In this document: positions 8,414 through 15,790 of the stretch, piece by piece
How positions within the stretch are numbered: position 1 is the first letter of the stretch
How the letters are laid out: each line of letters starts with the position of its first letter
Source: Paenibacillus lemnae
GTDB taxonomy: Bacteria > Bacillota > Bacilli > Paenibacillales > Paenibacillaceae
Reading direction: 5' to 3'
Assembly: GCF_012933385.1 (NCBI RefSeq)
Contig: NZ_JABBPN010000026.1
Location: 1 to 53,292 of the forward strand
Length of the DNA: 53,292 bases
Translations under genes and position numbers: made by a program
The notes under the pieces: model-generated
The model's database searches: none
Seen by the model: the letters and a program-made list of their open reading frames with translations, nothing else
Told to the model about the DNA's origin: nothing

Positions 8414-9601
8414 TTACGGCAGGGCGATCTTGCCCATGACCGTCGATGTTTTGGCACCTGTTGCTGCCGGTATATTGTTAGGGATACCCTGCAGGCATGC
8501 ATAACCGAGCAGTGCAAAGATGGCGGCTTCTTTGGCATCCTCATCAATACCGAGCGCTTTGCTTGTCATAATCTTCTGCTCCGGAAGCCGTTCCTGCAGC
8601 ATACGGCAGAGCTCATGGTTGCGCGCACCGCCGCCGCTCAGAATGACTTCATCAATATGCATGACCGGAAATACATGGTGACGAAGGCTGGCTTCGATGG
8701 AACATGCGGTAAACGCCGTCGCGGTAGCGATCATGTCGGCATCACTGAGCCCTCTGTGACTGGCCTGCTCCATAAATGCTGCCGCATAACTTTTTCCGAA
8801 CAGCTCACGTCCGGTCGATTTGGGCGGTGCCATTTGAAAGTATCGATGGGCCATCAGATCCTGAACCAGTCCTTCGTGAACATTCCCCTGAGCAGCCCAG
8901 ACTCCGCCATCATCATAGGAGAGCTTGCCTCCGGAGAGAACCTGAACCATCTCATCGATGATCATATTCCCCGGTCCTGTATCAAAAGCTAGAAGCTCCC
9001 CGCTGGTGTTCCCTGCCGGGATGGCGGTACAGTTACCAATGCCTCCGATATTTTGCAGCAGCCGGCCCTTCTCCGGATGTCTGAACAGCATGAGATCGCC
9101 AAACGGAACGAGCGGTGCTCCCTGGCCGCCTACTGCCATGTCTGCGGGTCTGAAGTCGCCTACCGTCATCCTCCCCGTGTGCTTGGCAATAACGGACAAA
9201 TCTCCGATCTGCAGTGTCGAAGGAATCAGGAAGAAATCCTGGGCCGAACGCTCCGGTATATGCCAGATCGTCTGGCCATGGGAGCTGATCAGATCAATAT
9301 CCTCCAGCTTGAGTCCTGCACCTTCGGCAGCCTTCTGTGCTGCTGCTGCGAAGTGTTCACCCAGATACGCGTTCATTCCGCATACCGCTGCACTGCTGGA
9401 ATGATCTTGACTGCACAATTTTTTAAGTGCTTCTCTCAGGTCTGGCGTGTAGGGCGCGGTTTCAAAATGAAGCAGTTTGCTCTCCAAGTCCATGCCGTGG
9501 CTGGTAATTTGAACAACCGCAGCATCAATGCCGTCGAGTGAAGTGCCTGACATTAATCCAATGACAACCGCTGAATCTTTATTTTTCCAGGCAGACAGCA
9601 T
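8414..9601 (-). CDS. anmK: Anhydro-N-acetylmuramic acid kinase
   Basis: This 395-residue cytosolic kinase converts 1,6-anhydro-MurNAc to MurNAc-6-phosphate in peptidoglycan recycling. The phosphate-1 motif IGLMSGTSLDGIDAAVV (about residues 14-30), FDTGPGNM in the centre and VILSGGGARN near residue 320 are typical of AnmK in the ASKHA fold. Length is normal. GGGGAGG lies upstream of the ATG, about ten bases away. It is divergent from another amino-sugar kinase gene at 9789, with a shared control region between them. Confidence 0.92.
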   Translation of the reverse strand: MLSAWKNKDSAVVIGLMSGTSLDGIDAAVVQITSHGMDLESKLLHFETAPYTPDLREALKKLCSQDHSSSAAVCGMNAYLGEHFAAAAQKAAEGAGLKLEDIDLISSHGQTIWHIPERSAQDFFLIPSTLQIGDLSVIAKHTGRMTVGDFRPADMAVGGQGAPLVPFGDLMLFRHPEKGRLLQNIGGIGNCTAIPAGNTSGELLAFDTGPGNMIIDEMVQVLSGGKLSYDDGGVWAAQGNVHEGLVQDLMAHRYFQMAPPKSTGRELFGKSYAAAFMEQASHRGLSDADMIATATAFTACSIEASLRHHVFPVMHIDEVILSGGGARNHELCRMLQERLPEQKIMTSKALGIDEDAKEAAIFALLGYACLQGIPNNIPAATGAKTSTVMGKIALP

Positions 9602-9690
9602 GTCCGTAAGACCTCCCCATATGAAAACTATCGATTATAATGATGTATAAATACAGCTTGCAGTGATCGTGACTTCATTATAAAATTGTC

Positions 9691-9703
9691 GAAATATTAT
9701 TTC
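9691..9703. promoter_or_regulatory. Palindrome in the anmK/kinase divergent control region
   Basis: GAAAT-ATT-ATTTC is a perfect palindrome inside a very AT-rich 187-bp divergent region. On minus it lies just upstream of a TATAAT (complement of 9677-9682). On plus, TATAAT at 9735-9740 lies downstream. Short palindromes of this kind are typical operators of RpiR/MurR-type regulators. No such regulator gene is in the window, so this is a proposal. Confidence 0.35.
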
Positions 9704-9788
9704 AATAAAATATATTTATTTTAAAATTTTATTTTATAATATGGTATGCTGTTTTGTAAACTTTCAGGGAAAGTGATGTGAGCAAGTC

Positions 9789-10724
9789 ATGAATATCTAT
9801 ATTGGCATGGATGGAGGCGGAACCAAAACCGAAATGGTTGCGGTTGATGAACACGGAGAGGTTGTATCCCGTTATGCCGGAAAATCCACAAACCCGTATG
9901 TCGTCACGTTTCAAGGGGCAATGGAGGAACTCGCCCGGGTGCTGGATGAACTACTGCCCCCGCTTCAGGTAACCGATCTTCTCTGCAAGGGAGCCTGCTT
10001 CGGCATGTCCGGTATCAGCTCGGAGGCGGAACAGCAGCAGGTGCAGGATTTTATGCGGGAATATCAGCAGCAGCGGAACCTGTCCTTCCCTCTGACTTTG
10101 ACAACCGAAGCGGAAATTTCCTTAATGGCTGCACTGGAACAGGATTATGGTGTGCTGGTCATCTCCGGCACAGGCTCGAACACCTACGGCATTACAAATT
10201 CGGGGCAGCGATTCCGAGCCGGCGGATGGGGACATATTCTGGGCGATGAAGGCAGCGGATATCAGATCGGTCTGCTCACCTTAAAATCCATCATCAAAAG
10301 CCATGAAGGCATACTGCCGCCAACGATCATGACGGAGCGGATCAAGGAACATTATCATTTTCAATCCATGCTGGATTTAAAAGCTTATATTTATCAGCCT
10401 TCCATTCAAAAAAGCGATGTCGCCTCCTTCGCCCGCTTCTGTATTGAAGCAGCCCGTGACGGGGATGAGACGGCTATTGCAATCATAATGCAGCAGGCTG
10501 CAGAGATTGCGGATACGGCTGCTGCGCTCATAACCAGACATCCAGAGCTTTCGCAAACCGATGTGGTATGCACAGGGTCGGTTTTTAAATACTCAGAACT
10601 CTTTAATGAGACGTTTAAGCACCTTTTATTGGAGCGGTATCCGCAGATCACCTTCCCGAAGGCGCTGAATGATTACACGGCTGGCCACGGGGCTGCACTG
10701 CTTGCCCGCAAGATGTACCGCTGA
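9789..10724 (+). CDS. BadF/BadG-type kinase, probable N-acetylglucosamine/MurNAc kinase
   Basis: This 311-residue ASKHA-fold kinase is of the BadF/BadG/BcrA/BcrD ATPase family. The phosphate-1 loop is GMDGGGTKTEM (6-16). The middle motif SGTGSNTYGI and GGWGHILGDEGSGYQIG are those of N-acetylglucosamine kinases and Clostridium MurK, which phosphorylate GlcNAc and MurNAc. Placement back-to-back with anmK supports a cell-wall recycling role. MurQ and NagA are not in the window. It is one of only two plus-strand genes here. The ribosome binding site (AGGGAAAG) is unusually far from the ATG. Confidence 0.8.
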   Translation: MNIYIGMDGGGTKTEMVAVDEHGEVVSRYAGKSTNPYVVTFQGAMEELARVLDELLPPLQVTDLLCKGACFGMSGISSEAEQQQVQDFMREYQQQRNLSFPLTLTTEAEISLMAALEQDYGVLVISGTGSNTYGITNSGQRFRAGGWGHILGDEGSGYQIGLLTLKSIIKSHEGILPPTIMTERIKEHYHFQSMLDLKAYIYQPSIQKSDVASFARFCIEAARDGDETAIAIIMQQAAEIADTAAALITRHPELSQTDVVCTGSVFKYSELFNETFKHLLLERYPQITFPKALNDYTAGHGAALLARKMYR

Positions 10725-10782
10725 ACCCCTGCTCCTTGATCGCATCGATACAACAGGACCAGAAACATAAAAGACCTGGACA

Positions 10783-10805
10783 CAAAAAAGGGCGCTTTCG
10801 CGCCC
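10783..10805 (-). terminator. Terminator between convergent genes
   Basis: GGGCGC-TTTC-GCGCCC stem followed by six U on the minus strand, so it ends the TraB-type operon. On plus the stem is followed by CTCTTCCT and could also help end the kinase transcript. Confidence 0.85.
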
Positions 10806-10848
10806 TCTTCCTGCAACAATGCGCAGGGGAGAATCATCTTTTTATCTC

Positions 10849-11811
10849 TCAATAAATCCGTTCAACTTCATATCCTTTCTCTTCAAGCTCACTTGGTACA
10901 CTCGGATTAATTACAACATGCATGGAACCGATGATAGCAAAGTACGTCTGCCCGTCATCCTTTTGCAGAATTTCATCAAGCTTGTTCGCCATATTAACAT
11001 TACGAATATCATTCATTTGTTGTTGATACTCATCATTAAAACCTTCAAAACTTCCTGACAACTGATCAACCATAGCATCGTTATTGTTATGAATCCAATG
11101 ATATCCTAATTGATCCAATGAGTTCGCAGCATCCTCAAATGCCGCTACCGTACCTTCTAAAACTTGAACTTGTGTGTCCATACTAAAGCCGCTTAGAACA
11201 TCATATTGTGATTCAATGGTTTCTAATTCAACGATCTTTTTATTATCCTCCAAAGCGCGCTTAAGAAAATATAAATCAACGCCATACTCTGGTGCTAACT
11301 CACTTTCTTGGTTACTAAGCTCGCCTAATAGCGATCCTACAAACCATGGCTGAAAATTTTCATAATCTTCTATCCTCATGTCGTTCTTCTCAAATATGCC
11401 TGAGAGCTTAGCATAAGACTCTTGCGATAAAACATCTTTCAGGTTCTTACCATCCTCAAATAATGCCATCTTATTATTTTCTTCTTCATCTACTTCCACT
11501 TCAAACATATTAATTTCTGGAAGTATAACATTTGAACGCTCATAAGCCTCTTCAATCTCAGGAGCAAGTGGATAAAAGTCTTCGTGACCCAAGTGTATAG
11601 TTCCTTGTACGTACACCGTTGTTTTGCCATGTACAACCTTCCACAAAAGTCCTCCATCACCTTCATATTTTGGACCTGTTTCACTTGTCTCCTGTTTCGT
11701 ATCTTGCCCCGTTGAGACTTCATTTTGTTGTGACTCATTCATATTGTTTGAACAACCAACTGCTAAAATCACCAGGAGTAAAAAAGCAATCCCCATTAGA
11801 CGTTTTACCAT
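10849..11811 (-). CDS. TraB/GumN (Tiki-like) surface lipoprotein
   Basis: This 320-residue protein has a lipoprotein signal (basic start, hydrophobic 7-18, lipobox AVGC with C20) and a polar linker to about residue 50. The TraB/GumN domain follows. It holds two GX2H motifs, GTIH at 70-73 and GSMH at 295-298, and conserved acidic residues (LPEINM, VELETIES). In animal Tiki proteins of this superfamily these motifs form a metalloprotease site. The bacterial function is unproven. Its ATG shares one base with the stop of the upstream membrane-protein gene (TAATG), implying coupled translation. It is more AT-rich than most neighbours. Confidence 0.75.
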   Translation of the reverse strand: MVKRLMGIAFLLLVILAVGCSNNMNESQQNEVSTGQDTKQETSETGPKYEGDGGLLWKVVHGKTTVYVQGTIHLGHEDFYPLAPEIEEAYERSNVILPEINMFEVEVDEEENNKMALFEDGKNLKDVLSQESYAKLSGIFEKNDMRIEDYENFQPWFVGSLLGELSNQESELAPEYGVDLYFLKRALEDNKKIVELETIESQYDVLSGFSMDTQVQVLEGTVAAFEDAANSLDQLGYHWIHNNNDAMVDQLSGSFEGFNDEYQQQMNDIRNVNMANKLDEILQKDDGQTYFAIIGSMHVVINPSVPSELEEKGYEVERIY

Positions 11812-12479
11812 TAATCCTCACCCCAACCTGTAGTTTCGATATCAATTAACCAGTGATTCCGTAACATGAGAGCCCGTTCTAATCCAGCTGCAAATGCTGC
11901 AATGCCGATCCCGAGATTAGTCCCGACGGATAGTGTGATTGGAGATTGGAATGTTCCTAGATTTTCCGAAACCCATGGAATCTCCGATATTTTTTCCAAC
12001 AATTGTGTCGAGCCTAAGGCGAGTGAGATGAATAAGATGATGACAGCAGCTACTCCAATACACGCACTAATCTTCGGCAGGCGTTTGTGGATCCACCATC
12101 GTAAACCTCTTATGGAGCGCTTATCCGGATATACGGAGAAACTGGCTTCTTGATCGGTAATAAAATGAATACCATTAATTCCACTTGAACTTTTAGTTAC
12201 CTCAATGACGCCTTGATCAATGGGCAGCACTGCTGGAAGCTTAGAAAAGGCAATATGTCTGCCCTCCCGATACAAATCAACCATGGGCTCTTCCGTAAAA
12301 TACCTGGATTTTATAGCGTACTTTGTGGTTTTCCCATCAGCAGCACTTCGTATTTCAACATGAAATAACGAGTGCGTGACTATATTCCAGATTTGATACT
12401 TTTTCAAAAGATGACCATCACCCCCCTTCACTTTTTTCATTTTTCGATAATGCCTGCGTTTGAGAGTAGATCGGAACAT
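11811..12479 (-). CDS. Uncharacterised two-helix membrane protein
   Basis: I do not recognise a family for this 222-residue protein. It has a basic N-terminus, a soluble domain of about 130 residues rich in beta-type sequence (YQIWNIVTHSLFHVEI..., KYAIKSRYF...), a helix at about 135-156, a short outside loop, and a second helix at about 182-201. A short C-terminal tail follows. The soluble domain is predicted cytoplasmic by the positive-inside rule (WWIHKRLPK before helix 1). GAAGGAGG precedes the ATG. It is the first gene of a two-gene operon with the TraB-like lipoprotein and lies downstream of a TetR gene with shared operator-like sites. Confidence 0.6.
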   Translation of the reverse strand: MFRSTLKRRHYRKMKKVKGGDGHLLKKYQIWNIVTHSLFHVEIRSAADGKTTKYAIKSRYFTEEPMVDLYREGRHIAFSKLPAVLPIDQGVIEVTKSSSGINGIHFITDQEASFSVYPDKRSIRGLRWWIHKRLPKISACIGVAAVIILFISLALGSTQLLEKISEIPWVSENLGTFQSPITLSVGTNLGIGIAAFAAGLERALMLRNHWLIDIETTGWGED

Positions 12480-12506
12480 ATTTACAACCTCCTTCTTTTA
12501 GCAAGA

Positions 12507-12540
12507 ACTGATCATACATTTTAAATACTGATCGTTCAGT
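12507..12540. promoter_or_regulatory. Probable TetR operator upstream of the membrane protein-TraB operon
   Basis: ACTGATCA (12507-12514) and the near-palindrome ACTGATCGTTCAGT (12527-12540) lie 28-61 bases upstream of the 222-residue gene. The ACTGATC half-site recurs in front of the tetR gene at 13249-13264. Confidence 0.55.
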
Positions 12541-12608
12541 TAGTTTTAAGTCAAAAAAATATCACTTATAGTACATCACGAGTGCAATAAGATATTGCAC
12601 CCGCTATT

Positions 12609-13208
12609 CTATTTAATCATCTTCAAAATGTTTTCCCTCACCTTTTCGCTGTAACCTGCCAATCTTGGATCATTTTCTTCTTGGGGTAAGGACATGGACA
12701 GTGAAATTGCACCTCTAATAATCATTGCAACTACTGTAACATCGAATGCCTGAAACTCTTTGGAAGTTTGTCCTTTGGTCAAGATTTCCTCTAACAAAAG
12801 ATTCAACTCTTCTTCCGGATGCATTTCAACTCTAAAGTAAGGAACATTATTTGGTGTACGAACATTGAAGGCAATCTCTATCAAGGCAGTGGTATTCTCA
12901 CGCTTAATACTTCGATAGGCAATACCTGCTTCTATAAAAGCCATTAATTGGCCTGTATAGCTTTGTTCCTTTTCAACTTTTTCTTTAATAAAGGCTTTCT
13001 CTTGTTCGGCCAGATAAAGCAACGTGTTATTCATCAGATCTTCTTTTCCTGAGAAATGATAAGAGATCAGCCCTGTGCTCGTTTTTGCTTGACTAGCTAT
13101 TTTAGAAAGACTAGTGTTTATATAGCCATAGTCTCTTAACACCTCAATGGCGGCTTTAATGATCTGTTCTTTGCGTGCATCAGCTATTAAATATTGTTTG
13201 TTATTCAT
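12609..13208 (-). CDS. TetR/AcrR-family regulator
   Basis: This 199-residue repressor-type protein has an N-terminal helix-turn-helix at about residues 12-58 (IIKAAIEVLRDYGYINTSLSKIASQAKTS...ISYHFSGKEDL), the standard TetR signature. The C-terminal ligand and dimer domain is divergent and gives no clue to the inducer. Two ACTGATC-type sites, one before this gene and one before the adjacent membrane protein-TraB operon, suggest it controls itself and that operon. Like its partners it is AT-rich. The start is kept at 13208; no strong ribosome binding site stands out. Confidence 0.85.
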   Translation of the reverse strand: MNNKQYLIADARKEQIIKAAIEVLRDYGYINTSLSKIASQAKTSTGLISYHFSGKEDLMNNTLLYLAEQEKAFIKEKVEKEQSYTGQLMAFIEAGIAYRSIKRENTTALIEIAFNVRTPNNVPYFRVEMHPEEELNLLLEEILTKGQTSKEFQAFDVTVVAMIIRGAISLSMSLPQEENDPRLAGYSEKVRENILKMIK

Positions 13209-13248
13209 CCTTTACCCGCCTTCAATGTTTGTTCGACCATTTTTTATT

Positions 13249-13264
13249 CTGATCAGTTGATCAG
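13249..13264. promoter_or_regulatory. Probable TetR autoregulatory operator
   Basis: CTGATCAGTTGATCAG is an inverted repeat of CTGATCA around a two-base centre, 41 bases upstream of the tetR start. It shares the CTGATC half-site with 12507-12540. Confidence 0.55.
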
Positions 13265-13330
13265 TTTTATTGTAAAATGTATTTTTATTCCTGTCAATGT
13301 GCTGTTTAAAGATACTGCTAAATTAACCAT

Positions 13331-13353
13331 AAAAAAAGGGCGCTTATGCGCCC
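13331..13353 (-). terminator. Terminator of the 26-residue peptide gene
   Basis: GGGCGC-TTAT-GCGCCC stem followed by seven U on minus, about 20 bases after the small gene's stop codon. Confidence 0.85.
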
Positions 13354-13371
13354 CTGCCGACCTGCCCAACT

Positions 13372-13452
13372 TTAGGATTTACCCTTGTTGACTGCAAGTC
13401 CGATGATCATAACAATAAGTGCCAGCAATGCGATCAGCTGATCAATGCTCAT
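13372..13452 (-). CDS. 26-residue single-helix membrane peptide
   Basis: An ATG at 13452 is preceded by AGGAGG nine bases upstream and followed by 26 codons and TAA. The peptide starts MSIDQL, has one hydrophobic segment of about 17 residues (AxxxLIVMIIGL) and ends with a basic tail NKGKS. A strong terminator follows 20 bases later, so it looks like an independent short mRNA. No family is recognised. The shape (one helix plus a lysine tail) resembles holin-like and type I toxin peptides of Firmicutes, but also other small membrane regulators. Assignment rests on the ribosome binding site, hydrophobicity and terminator only. Confidence 0.55.
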   Translation of the reverse strand: MSIDQLIALLALIVMIIGLAVNKGKS

Positions 13453-13600
13453 ACCGTCCGCCTCCTCATGTAAGGATGGCTCTTTTCGGACGGCTTCTGC
13501 TCTCCCGAACAAGATCGTGCAAATTGAAGATTTTGTTTCCCCAATCCTATGTCTATGCGGATGAATGAAGGATTATGATAAATATTAGAGATGCCGCACA

Positions 13601-13648
13601 CAAAAAAGCTGTACCGATGTCATGACTCATGAACATGGGATACAGCTT
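13601..13648 (-). terminator. Terminator of the deo operon
   Basis: AAGCTGTA and TACAGCTT pair, with further ATGT/ACAT pairing inward, and six U follow on minus. It lies just after the pdp stop, the last gene of the operon. Confidence 0.8.
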
Positions 13649-13681
13649 GATTTTTATTCGTTTACAAGGTTGCTCGGTTCG

Positions 13682-14983
13682 TTACTCTGTTACGATGTCA
13701 TGCACCAGCACCGGTGCTACTGCATCATCAGCAATCACGATGCTCTCATACAGCTTCTGGATGACATCGTCCACATTCTCACGGTTCGCATAGATCGTCA
13801 CCAGTGACTCGCCCGGTTCCACAGCGTCTCCGATCTTCTTGTTCAGCATGAGACCGACAGCCAGATCAATTTGAGACTCCTTGGTTGCACGCCCCGCTCC
13901 GAGCAGCATAGCAGCCGTACCGATTTCATCGGCAACAAGCTCAGCTACTTTACCGGACTTCCGTGCAGGCAGCTCGATCTTGAACTTCGCCTGCGGCAGC
14001 TTCTCGGGATGATCTACAACAGATGGATCTCCGCCTTGGTTGGCGATAAACTCTTTAAACTTCTCCAGCGCTTTGCCGTTAGCAATCACTTCTTTAAGCT
14101 TCTCTTCCGCTTCTTCCAGAGACGACGCCTTACCGGCCAGGAATACCATCTGTCTGCCCAGTGCGAGGCACAGCTCTTCCAGATCCTTCGGCCCTTTGCC
14201 GCGCAGTGTGTCGATCGCTTCCTGTACCTCCAGCGCGTTGCCGATGGCTTCGCCCAGCGGCTGGCTCATATCGGAGATGACAGCCATGGTCTTCCGGCCA
14301 ACATTGTTGCCGATCGAGACCATGGCATGAGCCAGCTCTTTGGCATCCTCTGTGGTCTTCATGAACGCACCTGCTCCGGTTTTTACATCCAGCACAATTG
14401 CATCCGAACCGGCGGCAATCTTCTTGCTCATGATAGAGCTGGCGATCAGCGGAATCGAGTTGACTGTACCCGTAACATCACGCAGGGCATACAGCTTCTT
14501 ATCCGCAGGTGTCAGATTTCCGGTCTGGCCGATGACGGCAATTTTATGCTCATTCACCAGATGGAGAAACTGCTCCTTCGTGATCTCAACATCAAATCCT
14601 TGAATGGATTCCAGCTTATCGATGGTGCCGCCGGTATGACCCAGGCCGCGACCTGACATCTTCGCAACGGGAATATCCAAAGCCGCCACGAGCGGTGCCA
14701 GCACAAGAGTTGTCGTATCGCCCACACCGCCGGTGGAGTGCTTGTCGACCTTAACGCCTTCAATGCCGGACAAGTCAATCGTTTCACCAGAATGGACCAT
14801 CGCCATGGTCAAATCCGCACGTTCACGGTCGTTCATATCCTGAAAGAAGATCGCCATAGCCAGCGCGCTGACCTGGTAATCCGGAATATCGCCTTTCGTA
14901 TAACCCTGGATGAAAAAATTGATTTCTTCAGTGGTCAGTTCCTTGCCGTCACGTTTCCTGGCGATCAAGTCAACCATTCTCAT
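13682..14983 (-). CDS. pdp: Pyrimidine-nucleoside phosphorylase
   Basis: This 433-residue cytosolic enzyme splits uridine, thymidine and deoxyuridine with phosphate, giving base and (deoxy)ribose-1-phosphate. The thymidine phosphorylase signature KMSGRGLGHTGGTIDKLESI lies near residues 105-125, and the phosphate-binding DKHSTGGVGD near 80-90. The frame opens to 15031, but the ATG at 14983 has GAGGAG nine bases upstream and gives exactly the length of B. subtilis Pdp. It is last in deoC-cdd-nupC-deoB-deoD-pdp and feeds deoxyribose-1-phosphate to DeoB. Confidence 0.93.
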   Translation of the reverse strand: MRMVDLIARKRDGKELTTEEINFFIQGYTKGDIPDYQVSALAMAIFFQDMNDRERADLTMAMVHSGETIDLSGIEGVKVDKHSTGGVGDTTTLVLAPLVAALDIPVAKMSGRGLGHTGGTIDKLESIQGFDVEITKEQFLHLVNEHKIAVIGQTGNLTPADKKLYALRDVTGTVNSIPLIASSIMSKKIAAGSDAIVLDVKTGAGAFMKTTEDAKELAHAMVSIGNNVGRKTMAVISDMSQPLGEAIGNALEVQEAIDTLRGKGPKDLEELCLALGRQMVFLAGKASSLEEAEEKLKEVIANGKALEKFKEFIANQGGDPSVVDHPEKLPQAKFKIELPARKSGKVAELVADEIGTAAMLLGAGRATKESQIDLAVGLMLNKKIGDAVEPGESLVTIYANRENVDDVIQKLYESIVIADDAVAPVLVHDIVTE

Positions 14984-15060
14984 CGTATATATTCTCCTCA
15001 CTGTATAAGACTGTAGTTGGTGCGTATTCATGATGTTTTATAGTGGAAGATAGTGATCTA

Positions 15061-15768
15061 TTATAGCGATGTTGCAGTATCCAGAGCGACTTCCATCATA
15101 TCATTGAAGGTCGATTGACGCTCCTCGGCGCTGGTCTCTTCGCCCGTCAACAGATGGTCGCTCACCGTCAAGATGGTCAGGGCATGTACGCCTTTTCTTG
15201 CCGCAATAGTATAGAGTGCCGTTGTCTCCATTTCCACAGCCAGCACCCCGTGATCCATCAGCTTCTGTACAGCAGTTTTGTCCTCACGATAAAAGACATC
15301 GGAGGTAAAGACGTTGCCCACATGCAGGCTGAGCCCTTTATCAACACCGCGGTCATAAGCGGCTTTAAGCAGCGGAAAGCTCGCAATCGGCGAATAATCA
15401 TAGCCTTGGAAATGATGGCGGTTCATCCCGGAATCGGTACATGCTGCCTGAGCCAGAATGACATCCCGTACACGCACATTCTCCTGCATCGCACCACAGG
15501 TTCCGACGCGCAGCAGATTTTTAACGCCATACTCCGAGATCAGCTCGTTGGTGTAGATTCCGATGGATGGTACCCCCATGCCTGTTCCCTGAACCGAAAT
15601 GCGTTTGCCTTTATACGTACCGGTATAGCCAAGCATACCGCGCACTTCGTTATAACAGATGACATTCTCCAGATACGTGTCTGCGATAAACTTGGCTCGC
15701 AGCGGATCCCCCGGCAGTAAGATGGATTCCGCGATATCCCCCGGTTTTGCTCCAATATGTGTACTCAT
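15061..15768 (-). CDS. deoD: Purine-nucleoside phosphorylase, DeoD type
   Basis: This 235-residue hexameric-type enzyme cleaves purine (deoxy)nucleosides with phosphate. Motifs include MSTHIGAKPGDIAESILLPGDPLRAK at the N-terminus, RVGTCGA for phosphate binding, VEMETTALY for ribose binding, and the conserved SDHLLTGE with the catalytic Asp. GGGAGG precedes the ATG. It sits between deoB (22 bases upstream) and pdp in the deo operon. Confidence 0.94.
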   Translation of the reverse strand: MSTHIGAKPGDIAESILLPGDPLRAKFIADTYLENVICYNEVRGMLGYTGTYKGKRISVQGTGMGVPSIGIYTNELISEYGVKNLLRVGTCGAMQENVRVRDVILAQAACTDSGMNRHHFQGYDYSPIASFPLLKAAYDRGVDKGLSLHVGNVFTSDVFYREDKTAVQKLMDHGVLAVEMETTALYTIAARKGVHALTILTVSDHLLTGEETSAEERQSTFNDMMEVALDTATSL

Positions 15769-15790
15769 TTCATATGCCTCCCTTGTCTGT

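Noticed and set aside
13471..13500. Third copy of the 8163 repeat block (CTTTTCGGACGGCT)
   Set aside because: Only about 16 bases resemble the block, with no matching flanks, so chance similarity is likely.
13871..14656. Plus-strand open frame of 261 codons
   Set aside because: Antisense to pdp with no recognisable domain.
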